DNA from: Oxalobacteraceae bacterium
GTDB taxonomy: Bacteria > Pseudomonadota > Gammaproteobacteria > Burkholderiales > Burkholderiaceae_D
DNA length: 37,119 nucleotides
Assembly: GCA_023259175.1 (NCBI GenBank)
Contig: JAHFQV010000015.1
Span: 1-37,119, forward strand
Direction: 5' to 3'
The notes below the pieces were generated by a model. That model did no database searches, had not been told where the DNA came from, and was given only the letters and a program-made list of their open reading frames with translations. This document shows positions 1-8,448 of the stretch, piece after piece. The stretch's first letter is position 1. The number at the start of each line of letters is the position of its first letter. Made by a program: the position numbers and the translations under genes.

Positions 1-1353
1 GGCTTGCGGATTTGCCGTGGTGTTTGTGTTGATGGGTATCTGAACTTCGGCGGTATCTTCTTTAATTACGTCGGCTAAGAATCGCTGTGGAATTAAGATT
101 GACAGTGCGATCGGCGCGCCTTGCTTTGTGTACGAACTCTGGGCGTTTCCCCATTCCAAGGTGTACGGCGCTGCGCCATGCGCGAGGAAAACGAGTTGCC
201 TTGGAATGCTGGCGATTTGAATTTCGGGTGGCGTTTGGCCAAGGTTTGCGATGGATTGATAATGGCGCAGGCGCAAAGCTTCATACACATTGCCATCCAT
301 GGCTAAGTCGGGGGAGATCGCTTCACCATTGGCTAGACTGAGCCTGAAAACGGTGCTCTCCTGTATCCAGGCTTCCTGCATATTGGGTGCAGTGATTGCT
401 TGTCTTTGATGCCGCAATAAGAACAAGGGATTGCGATCGTGCAGTCGATGATAATCTTTGACGTGACTATTGAGCCCTTGTATCGTCACTTGAGCCAGGG
501 TGTTGTTTTCATTGAGTGAAATTCGCAGTGCGTCGATAGGCGTATGTGGCGGTAGTGCATAGTCGCAAAAAAGCAGCGTGCAGGATTTTGCTTTGATGCG
601 CGCGCTCCATTCCAAAAGTGGCGGTCTGTTGCTGAGTGCTTGACTGACGATAATTACTTTTTCGATCAAGACATTTTGTTTGGGGTCATCCCAACGCAAA
701 CGAAGATAGCGTGTGCTGATTTGATTTAAGCCTAGTTCTAAATTCTGTATGAGCTTGTCTTGGTACTTAAGCTGTATCAGTTGTTGATGCGTGGCGATGG
801 TGCGCCAGTGAAGCAAATCATCGCTTTGTTCCAAGGTGTAGGGGAACATCGCGTTGGCTTCGTTGGGGATGGTGAAATGCGCTTGTAAAAGCTGGCCTTT
901 TATCTGGCTGGTATCGATAATCCAGCTTTGAATTTGCTGCGGCTGGGTTTTTTCGTCTTTCGCTTTAAGCGCTATTTTTGCGCTCAAAGAGCCGTCCGAA
1001 TTTTGATTCAATTGCGCACTGATCTCGCTTGCGCTGGGTGTTGGGTCAGTGATGGGGAAAATCGGCACATCGCGACTATCCCATTGTGGCGGAATGGGGT
1101 CGGTTTGCTTCCACGCATAGGAAACAAATTCGCCATTAGCATTGCGTATGCGTAGTTCACGTAAATCGGCAAAGCTACTTTTGGGGTAAATGTTTTGTGG
1201 GAGACTGAGTTGGAAAAAAGGACCATCGCCATGGGTATGGATGGTCGCGCTTTGACTGGTATTGGCGGGCGGTGTTTGTGCGACAGCGCTGCTTGAAAAA
1301 AGCAAGCTCAAACCGAATATCGCCCAATTTTTAGTCATCGCATTCTTATTCAT
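1..1353 (-). CDS. DUF3999 family exported protein (3' end outside window)
   Basis: The minus strand is open from an ATG at 1353 to the left edge, 451 codons without a stop, so the C-terminus is missing. The start begins MNKNAMTKNWAIFGLSLLFS and has a typical Sec signal peptide ending near SSAVAQ (residue about 26), so the mature protein is probably periplasmic or membrane-tethered. Its ATG overlaps the stop of the upstream DUF2339 gene as ATGA, indicating translational coupling. The segment around residues 175-225 (YTLEQSDDLLHW ... ISTRYLRLRWD) resembles a galactose-binding/discoidin-like beta sandwich. Family knowledge: DUF3999 proteins are commonly encoded beside DUF2339 proteins and have no established function. 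A C-terminal membrane segment is usual for the family but cannot be seen here. The family call is made by recognition of sequence style and context, without a profile search. Confidence 0.8.
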   Translation of the reverse strand, partial: MNKNAMTKNWAIFGLSLLFSSSAVAQTPPANTSQSATIHTHGDGPFFQLSLPQNIYPKSSFADLRELRIRNANGEFVSYAWKQTDPIPPQWDSRDVPIFPITDPTPSASEISAQLNQNSDGSLSAKIALKAKDEKTQPQQIQSWIIDTSQIKGQLLQAHFTIPNEANAMFPYTLEQSDDLLHWRTIATHQQLIQLKYQDKLIQNLELGLNQISTRYLRLRWDDPKQNVLIEKVIIVSQALSNRPPLLEWSARIKAKSCTLLFCDYALPPHTPIDALRISLNENNTLAQVTIQGLNSHVKDYHRLHDRNPLFLLRHQRQAITAPNMQEAWIQESTVFRLSLANGEAISPDLAMDGNVYEALRLRHYQSIANLGQTPPEIQIASIPRQLVFLAHGAAPYTLEWGNAQSSYTKQGAPIALSILIPQRFLADVIKEDTAEVQIPINTNTTANPQA

Positions 1354-4300
1354 GGCTTGATTTCCTCTTGGGTTTTATCCGATATTTGTCTAGGTACCGG
1401 GGCAAAATAGCCCACTAATAAAATCAAGATGCCGACCGCAATGAAGGAGATGATGCGATACATGTCGCCGCTCCCAGAAAGTTCAACCAGGAAGAGTTTT
1501 AAGACCACGACCGCTAATAAAATTGCGCCAGAAATCCAAATCGCACGTTGCGCCCGACGATGTCCCAGGAGCATGGCCAATACGGCACAGCATGTCCATG
1601 ATACCGAAACTGCAGCCTGGCTTAAGCGCGAGGCGAAAAGGGTGTCAAAGTCCCAAGCGACAGCACCGAAGTGATGGCAACTGCGCAGTACCATTCCAGT
1701 TAAGAGCGCAAGTACGGTGAAGGCTAGACCTAGTTTTTCGAAAGTGTTTATCTGCTTTTGCCAAGTGTATTGAGCGGTGCTTCGCAAAGTAAAGCGCCAT
1801 TGGAGTAAAGCGATTAAGGCGAGACCCTGGGCTAATTCCAAAGGATTCAACAGCGGCAGATAAGGGAGTGGGCTGGCATCGCCCGAACTCCAAATATTCC
1901 CTAGCCAGCACCACAGCACGAGGTAGATTGCAATCGGCATCGCCGCGGTGCTGAGGTACTCGCCGCGGTGCGTGCCGCTGTGCTCATTCATGGGCCAGCG
2001 TTTTAGGAAGACGGGCTGACTCATGGCGAACAAAGTGAGCGCGGGAACCATTATCCAACCCAGCCATGCCCATGCGTGGTGGGGATCTAATCCACCAGCG
2101 TTATCGATGCTAAACACGAGGTCTTGCAAATAGGCTTTGCTTTGCGTTGCCGCGAGTAAAACGAAAAACCACAATCCTAAAATGTGCGATAGCTTGAGCA
2201 AGAATGGTCTGCTGCCGCTGCCGCCTCTTCCACTACTACTATTGCGAATCCAATTGGGCTTAGTCTCAGAATGGCTCAGACTAAACAGCGAGCGGAAATG
2301 CCATGCAAGCGCCAGCGGCCAAAATAGGGAGCCTAAAAATTGTGCTGGTCGATAGTGTTCATGCGCTTGGCTTGCGATGCCGATGAGGGATGCGAAAACC
2401 AATAAAGGTAGATACGCGAAATGACTGGTTTCCAGTTCCCGCCATTGGCGCCAGCGTGCGACGTAAAGCGTTGAGCACGAAAATGCAATGGCAATGAAAA
2501 TGCTGGCACTTGAAAAATAGCCTGCTAAGCCTTGCACCGTTAAGACGCGATGGGTTTCCATGATTAGGCCATAGAGTAGCCAGACCATGGCCCAGAGTAC
2601 GGGTAGTTCCAAAGCGATGGATTCGCAGCACCAAGGGTTGAGCCAGACTGTAGGTTTTTTGTGTCCTGCGTTGGCGGAATCGGTTGAAAGTGAAGTGCGT
2701 ACAAGACCCGCCAGTTTCGCTTCATGACGAATCCTATCGGCACTCCAATAGGCCGCCAATCCCAAACAAAGTGGCGTTAAGAATCCTAGGTGCAAATAAG
2801 CCATGTCCGATGCAGTTGGCACATAGCTCGGTAATAGGATAAAAACGCATGCCGACAAGACTTGGATAAAAATCGCAGCGGCTGCCAGTGTCGTATGTGA
2901 CATGCGCAAAGCGATCCATAAGGTCAAGCAAGCGGTGAGCGGCCAAATTGTCGCGGCTTGGTGAAAGTCGAGTGCAAAAAGCGTCGCTAAATGAAGTAAG
3001 GCGCATACACTGACCACGGCAATTTGATTGAACAGTGACCAGCAGGCTTGCAAACCTTGTTCTAAGGCCTCGCGCCTGCACTGGCGCATATGTTGTGTGA
3101 TGCTGGCAAGTATGCTTGCCGCGATGATGCAGGCATTGATTAAACCATGCCATCCATCGCTCAGTACCGCTTGTTGACTGGTGTCGTTTGTGCCGTGCAG
3201 TCCCAGTAAAAATATGATCAAGGCGGTTGCTTGTACCGCGCGCGCGACGGGTGTCAAAATTTTGGTCTGCCAGCGTCGTGTCGCAAAAAACAAGCCAGCG
3301 CCTATGAGTGCTAGCAGTGCCGCCGCTGTTTGATTCGGCACAAACATAAAGGGCAATAAGCAAAACGCCGCCACACCGAACCAAGGAAGAAGTTGTTGTG
3401 GGCGCTGTTCCCAGGTTGCGACTTGCTGCTCTTTGGCGCGTTGATGGAGATGCCAAATCGTCAGCATGCTACAGGATAAGAGCAGTGGTCCCAAAGCCGA
3501 ACCAGCGATTAATGGCACGCCGTCAGTCGTGTTGAGCCATAAAGAATTGAGCAATTTAAATGACGCACCGATCATCACGAGGTAAGCGAAACCGCGCGCG
3601 TAAGGACGCTGCTGGCGTATGCCTAGCCAATACATGCCTGCGCCTTCAACTGCCCAAGCGGCGCCGGTCCAATGGCCATCTAAACCTAAAGGTATCGCCA
3701 GGGTGGCAAAAATCGCTGCGACAATTAGATAGGCTTCGGATAAAAGTGCGTAGCCTTGTTTTTCTTTTGAGTAGCAAATGTGCGCTAACACTACATAGAA
3801 AAAACTGATGCCTAAGGCCGAAATCGCGGCGCCCAATTCCATGTGTTTGACCAACATATATTGCAGACCAAAGGCGGTAATCGGATTGCCAAAAACCAGA
3901 GCACTATCGACTCGCCCGACTTGTTTGAAGAAGTCTACGCTAATCGACGTAGCGCGCGCGTCCAATAAATTTCTGCGGGCGAAGAAAATACCGATGAGCG
4001 CAAACAGCACGAAAAAGAAAATGAGAAATCCTTGCGTGAGCATATATTGATCGTCACTGTAATACCGATCGGCCCAGCCCAAGGTGAGCGTAAATGTGCC
4101 GACGAAAGCGATCACATTGAGCAGTCGCCAAGCGTTAAACCACGCCATCAGCGCAATACTCACATCGAGTATGCTCAAATAGGTGAACAGTCCGAGCGGG
4201 TGATTTTCGCCAGTGGAAGTGAGTATGGGTGTTACGAAGCCTTCTAAGGCAGCCACGGTTGCCAAGGCCGGCGCTTTTTGCAAGATGGCTAGCGCTGCGC

Positions 4301-5228
4301 TTAAAATCGCGATACACAGCATAAAGGCAAAGCCCATTTGCGGCGAAATTAAGGCGTGAAACTTAATGCCGGAAAGCGTAGTGAGATAAAAAATCCCGAT
4401 CGCCATCCCTTGTAATAGGAGCGCGTAGTCACGCCGACGCTGCCGTAAAAACCACCCCAAGCCCAATAATATTACACCGCTTAAGGCAACACCGGCGTAG
4501 CGCAATTCAATGGGAACAGTGACGCGCTCTGCGGTGTAACGCAAGAGAAACGCGAGACCCAAAAAGAGTATCAGTACGCCGACTTTGACTAGGGTATTGT
4601 CCCCAAAAATAAAATTGGCGATGGGTGCGGGCAAGCGTTCACGTAAGGACTTGGCCGGAGGTGCTGGCGGTTTGATATTTCGTGGTGCGGGTCTAGTTGC
4701 GGCAGACGGCGGTATCGATCTGGCGGCAGCGGCAGGCGCAGGCGTAAGGGCTGAGGTAGGCGACAGCGCAGCCGCAGACGCCGGTGCAACAACGTGTGGC
4801 GTTGTTGGTTCTGGCATCGGTTCAAAGGCCTGCGCTGAGGCTAAGGGGGCAAGCTCTCTGTCTAGCTGAGCGTGGACTTTGAGGTGGGTTTCAGCCTTGG
4901 TCTCAGTCTCTCGCTGTATTTCGCGTTCTGTAATTGCGCGTTCTGTCATTGCGCGTTCTGTCGGGGCAGGTCTTTCTTGCGCTAGGGTGGAATTGATCGT
5001 GTTGACTTTATTTTCAAGGCTACGCGCTTGTCGTTCATATTCACGCAATCGTTCGTCGAGTTCCTTGAATTTTCTTTGAAGCGCGATCCATTCCGCGCGG
5101 CCAGGTCCTTTTTCCGCTGCCAAAATATGAGCGACCAGAGCACTAGAAAGCGCGAATAAAAACCCCATCCCAGCGCCACCCATCAGCGCCCCTACACCAA
5201 ACCCCAATAAACCGCCTAGTAGCCACAT
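1350..5228 (-). CDS. DUF2339 family giant polytopic membrane protein
   Basis: A 1292-residue protein. I place the start at the ATG at 5228 (MWLLGGLLGFGVGALMGGAG), preceded by a good AGGGGAAG ribosome binding site; the open frame extends 53 codons further upstream but that part looks non-coding. Order of parts: an N-terminal hydrophobic glycine-rich hairpin (about 1-38), a charged coiled coil (about 45-85), a Pro/Ala/Thr-rich linker (about 86-200) with three TERA-type pentapeptide repeats, then an almost continuous series of membrane segments from about 215 to the end, probably more than 25. This layout is typical of DUF2339. No catalytic motif was recognised. The gene overlaps the downstream DUF3999 gene by four bases, so the two are very likely one operon and may act as one envelope complex. 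It is divergent from the lipoprotein gene at 5386, with about 157 bp between the starts. Confidence 0.85.
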   Translation of the reverse strand: MWLLGGLLGFGVGALMGGAGMGFLFALSSALVAHILAAEKGPGRAEWIALQRKFKELDERLREYERQARSLENKVNTINSTLAQERPAPTERAMTERAITEREIQRETETKAETHLKVHAQLDRELAPLASAQAFEPMPEPTTPHVVAPASAAALSPTSALTPAPAAAARSIPPSAATRPAPRNIKPPAPPAKSLRERLPAPIANFIFGDNTLVKVGVLILFLGLAFLLRYTAERVTVPIELRYAGVALSGVILLGLGWFLRQRRRDYALLLQGMAIGIFYLTTLSGIKFHALISPQMGFAFMLCIAILSAALAILQKAPALATVAALEGFVTPILTSTGENHPLGLFTYLSILDVSIALMAWFNAWRLLNVIAFVGTFTLTLGWADRYYSDDQYMLTQGFLIFFFVLFALIGIFFARRNLLDARATSISVDFFKQVGRVDSALVFGNPITAFGLQYMLVKHMELGAAISALGISFFYVVLAHICYSKEKQGYALLSEAYLIVAAIFATLAIPLGLDGHWTGAAWAVEGAGMYWLGIRQQRPYARGFAYLVMIGASFKLLNSLWLNTTDGVPLIAGSALGPLLLSCSMLTIWHLHQRAKEQQVATWEQRPQQLLPWFGVAAFCLLPFMFVPNQTAAALLALIGAGLFFATRRWQTKILTPVARAVQATALIIFLLGLHGTNDTSQQAVLSDGWHGLINACIIAASILASITQHMRQCRREALEQGLQACWSLFNQIAVVSVCALLHLATLFALDFHQAATIWPLTACLTLWIALRMSHTTLAAAAIFIQVLSACVFILLPSYVPTASDMAYLHLGFLTPLCLGLAAYWSADRIRHEAKLAGLVRTSLSTDSANAGHKKPTVWLNPWCCESIALELPVLWAMVWLLYGLIMETHRVLTVQGLAGYFSSASIFIAIAFSCSTLYVARWRQWRELETSHFAYLPLLVFASLIGIASQAHEHYRPAQFLGSLFWPLALAWHFRSLFSLSHSETKPNWIRNSSSGRGGSGSRPFLLKLSHILGLWFFVLLAATQSKAYLQDLVFSIDNAGGLDPHHAWAWLGWIMVPALTLFAMSQPVFLKRWPMNEHSGTHRGEYLSTAAMPIAIYLVLWCWLGNIWSSGDASPLPYLPLLNPLELAQGLALIALLQWRFTLRSTAQYTWQKQINTFEKLGLAFTVLALLTGMVLRSCHHFGAVAWDFDTLFASRLSQAAVSVSWTCCAVLAMLLGHRRAQRAIWISGAILLAVVVLKLFLVELSGSGDMYRIISFIAVGILILLVGYFAPVPRQISDKTQEEIKP
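4920..4964. repeat. Three 15-bp tandem repeats inside the DUF2339 gene
   Basis: Units at 4920-4934, 4935-4949 and 4950-4964 share the core GCGTTCTGT. On the minus strand they encode PTERA, MTERA and ITERE in the linker after the coiled coil. The 15-bp period keeps frame, so copy-number change would only lengthen the linker. Confidence 0.85.
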
Positions 5229-5385
5229 CGCACTTCCCCTAATGTTTGTTTGGGGTGACTGTAAAGAACTTTTGGCGTTTTGGCAAGTAAACATCCTTAC
5301 GCAGTGAATGGCGTGCTTTCCTAGCTTTTCTTTTTTGGATTCGCGCCTACAATAAATTGAGGGCAAAATTATCTGAAGAATTCCC

Positions 5386-7356
5386 ATGAAACAGTTACTT
5401 TACGCATTGCTGATTTGCTTGGCACTCCTCATGTCGGCTTGTTCGCCTGTCGCTAAGGATGCAAATCAAAATGCACTTTCGTCGCCGCCCATGTCGGCAG
5501 CTCCCGTCTCGACGATGCAATTTGTGGGGAAACGCGGCGCGTACCTCATGAGTCAGACAGCGAGTGGATATCTCGTCAAAGAAATCGCAGGTTCCGGAGT
5601 CGAAGTCAAAGTCAGTGGTGTCACTAGCATCACGTTTTCCGATTATGTTGTGAATCTCAGCGTGGGGGTGAAATCAAAAACGATTTCGGCAGCCGATCTG
5701 CAAAGCTTGATCGAACTGTATATTGCATTTTTTAATCGCGTGCCTGATGCAGATGGCTTGGTGTATTGGATAGATCAGCGCAAGGCGGGTGTGAGCATAG
5801 ATCAAATTGCCGATCATTTTTATAATGCGGCTATCTTGTACAGTGATTTGACGGGCTATTCCAGCACGATGAGTAATGCCGATTTTGTTCGCGTCATTTA
5901 CAAAAACGTATTAGGGCGGTTTGATGCGACCGCGCCGCCTGAAGCGGATGTGAATTATTGGAGTAGCTCACTATCTAGCGGTCAAAGCACGCGCGGGAAT
6001 TTGGTGCGGGTGATGTTGTTCTCCGCCCGTACTTTTGCCGATGATGCGACTTGGGGCTGGGTACCAAAATTGCTCGACAATAAACTCGCGGTTGGAAATT
6101 ATTTCGCGCTTTGGCATGGCTTAAATTTTAAAACGCCAGAAGAATCGATTAGCAAAACGATGGCGATTGCGCAGAAGGTGACTGCAGATGATTTTACAGA
6201 GGCGATGAATTTAATCGATGTTGGCGATAAGCTTTTTAACTTGAGTATCACGAGCACCCTCGCGCCCGGCGGTTTGACACCAGCTTGTCCCGCAGATATC
6301 AGTACAGCTTTATTTGATATCAGCCCGATTGCGATTGAAGACTTTATCGCCTTTCGTCCCTTGGGGTTTATGTCGGCGCCGATACACATGTTTCCAGCCA
6401 AGCACTCTGCATTTTCGATGACAGCGATCGGGCAGGTTCCGGTAGCAAAGCCGGTGCGGTCACCAGGAAATATGGTGGTCACTGAAATTTATGAGGCCTC
6501 TTTCAGCAGCGGTGCTAAAAACTACCAAGTGTTCATGCGACCTTGTGGTGAGGTGCGCGTCTACTTTGGGCACCTCGTAACAGCCTCAGAAAAATTAATG
6601 GCGGAATTTAATAAAGAAGCGCCAAGGTGTAATTCGTTTTACGAGGGGAATACCACTGTCACGACTTGTAGACGTGAGAATCTAAATATTAGTCTGAGTT
6701 CGGGCGAGCAATTTGGGACTGGACCTGATACCGCGGGGGTTGATTTTGGCGTGCTTGATTTTCGTCGTGCACCGGCGCGATTTATTAATCTCGAACACTA
6801 CGATACCTATTATCCGTTTTATGCCTCACCGCTCGACTATTTCACGGCCGATGTGCGTGCCTCGATTGAAAGCAAAACCGGTAATGTGTTTGGCACAAAA
6901 ATGCGGACAGCGCAACCAATTGGCGGCAGCTACATGCAAGACCTAGCTGGAAGTGCGCAGGGGAATTGGTTCTTGCCTGGTAAAAATCACAAAAATTCCA
7001 CGGATATGAGTATCTTCGTTGGTTTGGCGCACGACTATGTGAATCCCGATGAACCCGTGATGTCCTTGGGAAGCTCAGTCAAGGGAGCGAAGCAAGGATT
7101 GTATTCCTATGTGCCGACCACGTTGGGGGTCGTTAATCGCGATTTTAAAGATATTCAGGCCGATGGTCGTGTCTACTGCATAGAGAAATTTAAGGCAGGA
7201 CAAACGACAGGCGGTTTGCCATTATCGAATCCCGCTTCGGTGTTATTGCTGTGGATGCCTGACTATAGTTCTTTGAAATTGGAACTGGTGGAAGTGGGTA
7301 CTTGTGCTGCGTCAAATATGAAATTGAGCAGTAACGCAACGCTCTTTGTGCGTTGA
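5386..7356 (+). CDS. DUF4214-domain lipoprotein with LytM/M23-like region
   Basis: A 656-residue protein starting MKQLLYALLICLALLMSAC. The lipobox MSAC puts the lipidated cysteine at residue 19, so it should be anchored in the envelope. Residues about 105-220 hold two DUF4214-like repeats, recognisable by YIAFFNRVPDADGLVYW and the later YKNVLGRFDA followed by NYW; DUF4214 is common in surface and secreted proteins such as S-layer-like or export-associated proteins. Residues about 320-410 resemble an M23/LytM beta-sheet core: HMFPAKH (H334, H340) near the first metal-site position and VYFGHL (H396) where M23 enzymes have a conserved H. The usual HxxxD pattern is not intact, so an inactive fold is more likely than a peptidase. 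The C-terminal 200 residues are not recognised. GAAGAA about 9 bases upstream is a plausible ribosome binding site. Appears monocistronic; the next gene starts 222 bp downstream. Confidence 0.7.
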   Translation: MKQLLYALLICLALLMSACSPVAKDANQNALSSPPMSAAPVSTMQFVGKRGAYLMSQTASGYLVKEIAGSGVEVKVSGVTSITFSDYVVNLSVGVKSKTISAADLQSLIELYIAFFNRVPDADGLVYWIDQRKAGVSIDQIADHFYNAAILYSDLTGYSSTMSNADFVRVIYKNVLGRFDATAPPEADVNYWSSSLSSGQSTRGNLVRVMLFSARTFADDATWGWVPKLLDNKLAVGNYFALWHGLNFKTPEESISKTMAIAQKVTADDFTEAMNLIDVGDKLFNLSITSTLAPGGLTPACPADISTALFDISPIAIEDFIAFRPLGFMSAPIHMFPAKHSAFSMTAIGQVPVAKPVRSPGNMVVTEIYEASFSSGAKNYQVFMRPCGEVRVYFGHLVTASEKLMAEFNKEAPRCNSFYEGNTTVTTCRRENLNISLSSGEQFGTGPDTAGVDFGVLDFRRAPARFINLEHYDTYYPFYASPLDYFTADVRASIESKTGNVFGTKMRTAQPIGGSYMQDLAGSAQGNWFLPGKNHKNSTDMSIFVGLAHDYVNPDEPVMSLGSSVKGAKQGLYSYVPTTLGVVNRDFKDIQADGRVYCIEKFKAGQTTGGLPLSNPASVLLLWMPDYSSLKLELVEVGTCAASNMKLSSNATLFVR

Positions 7357-7543
7357 CTCTTTAGTGCCAAGCGAGGAAATCTGCTGGCAAAATCGCCTAT
7401 GATTTTGACTCCGGTGCAAAACATCGATCAGTAAGGTATAGCGCTTTTTCCTCACGCGAAAATGGTCGCGATTTCTGCATTTGATGCCTCGTATTTTGTT
7501 GTTGGTCGGATTTCGCTAATTTGAATTTTCCCTTCGTTCTACA

Positions 7544-7571
7544 CTCCCTCCCAGTTCAATATTTGAGGGGG
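7544..7571 (+). promoter_or_regulatory. Hairpin that can hide the ribosome binding site of the ABC operon
   Basis: CTCCCTC at 7544-7550 can pair with GAGGGGG at 7565-7571 (seven pairs, one G-U) around a 14-base loop. The right arm is the strong Shine-Dalgarno sequence for the ATG at 7579. This could lower or gate translation. Pairing is visible in sequence; a regulatory role is inference. Confidence 0.4.
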
Positions 7572-7578
7572 AAGTATC

Positions 7579-8448
7579 ATGTTAGAGATCAAAGCACTGA
7601 GCAAAAAATACGGAGAAAAGCTAATTGCAGTCAATGAAGTGAGTATGCATCTTCAGCGTGGTGTGATCGGTTTGATTGGGCATAATGGCGCGGGAAAAAC
7701 CAGTTTGATGCAGATGTTAGCCACGCTCAGTCGCCCGACTCAGGGTGAAATTATTTTTCAGGGTGTTGATATTGTGAAGCATCCTGATGCGATGCGGACA
7801 CGGCTGGGTTATTTGCCGCAGGATTTTGGTGTTTATCCGAATTTGAGTGCTTTGGAGTTTTTGCAGTATTTCGCGGCGTTGAAAGGGGTGCGTGATTCTT
7901 CGCAAATTGAAACCTTGTTGGAATTGGTGAATTTGACCGAACATGCGCACCGCATCGCGGCTACGTTTTCTGGTGGTATGCGGCGCCGATTAGGAATAGC
8001 CCAAGCCTTATTAGGTGAACCTGATATTTTAATTGTAGATGAACCCACTGCTGGGCTTGATCCTGAAGAGCGGATACGCTTTCGTAATTTACTGGCCGAT
8101 TTCGGCGCGGAAAAATTAGTCCTCATTTCAACTCATATTGTTTCCGATGTGGAGAGTATTGCCGATCAGTTGGCGGTGATGCGACAGGGGCGTTTGCTCA
8201 GTATCGATACGCCAGAGGCAATGATAGCGCGAGCACATGGACAGATTTGGTCTGCGAAAATGAGCGCTTCCGAATTGGATTTATTGCGCTCTCAGGTGCA
8301 GATTTTGCAGACACAAAAACAGGGTGAATGGTTGCAAGTCAAAATGGCGCATGGATGTAGCCCTTGTGCGCAAGCGGAGTTGTTGCAGCCAACACTGGAA
8401 GATGCATTGATGGCGCAACGTTATGCGGTCGCAGGTGAAGTATGCTAG
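7579..8448 (+). CDS. ABC transporter ATP-binding protein (ABC-2 exporter type)
   Basis: A 289-residue nucleotide-binding subunit. Walker A GHNGAGKTS is at residues 34-42, the Q-loop region is LGYLPQDFG, the signature SGGMRRRLG begins at S131, and Walker B plus D-loop is ILIVDEPTAGLDP, followed by the switch histidine in STHIV. This is the CcmA-like/ABC-2 exporter class. The extra roughly 80 residues after the switch region (including CSPCAQAE) are typical of the variable C-terminal part. It supplies ATP hydrolysis at the inner face of the cytoplasmic membrane for the permease encoded next, whose proposed start overlaps this gene by seven bases. GAGGGGGAAG lies seven bases before the ATG. The substrate cannot be told from sequence. 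Confidence 0.92.
   Translation: MLEIKALSKKYGEKLIAVNEVSMHLQRGVIGLIGHNGAGKTSLMQMLATLSRPTQGEIIFQGVDIVKHPDAMRTRLGYLPQDFGVYPNLSALEFLQYFAALKGVRDSSQIETLLELVNLTEHAHRIAATFSGGMRRRLGIAQALLGEPDILIVDEPTAGLDPEERIRFRNLLADFGAEKLVLISTHIVSDVESIADQLAVMRQGRLLSIDTPEAMIARAHGQIWSAKMSASELDLLRSQVQILQTQKQGEWLQVKMAHGCSPCAQAELLQPTLEDALMAQRYAVAGEVC

Noticed and set aside
2734-3456. 240-codon minus-strand frame inside the DUF2339 gene
   Set aside because: Out of frame with the DUF2339 gene on the same strand, with no domain, ribosome binding site or sensible composition; a shadow.
5229-5387. N-terminal extension of the DUF2339 protein
   Set aside because: Charged, non-family sequence without ribosome binding site; the ATG at 5228 has a strong one and matches the family start.
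7388-7407. CAAAATC/GATTTTG hairpin after the lipoprotein gene
   Set aside because: Only seven mostly A-T pairs and no T tract; too weak to call a terminator.
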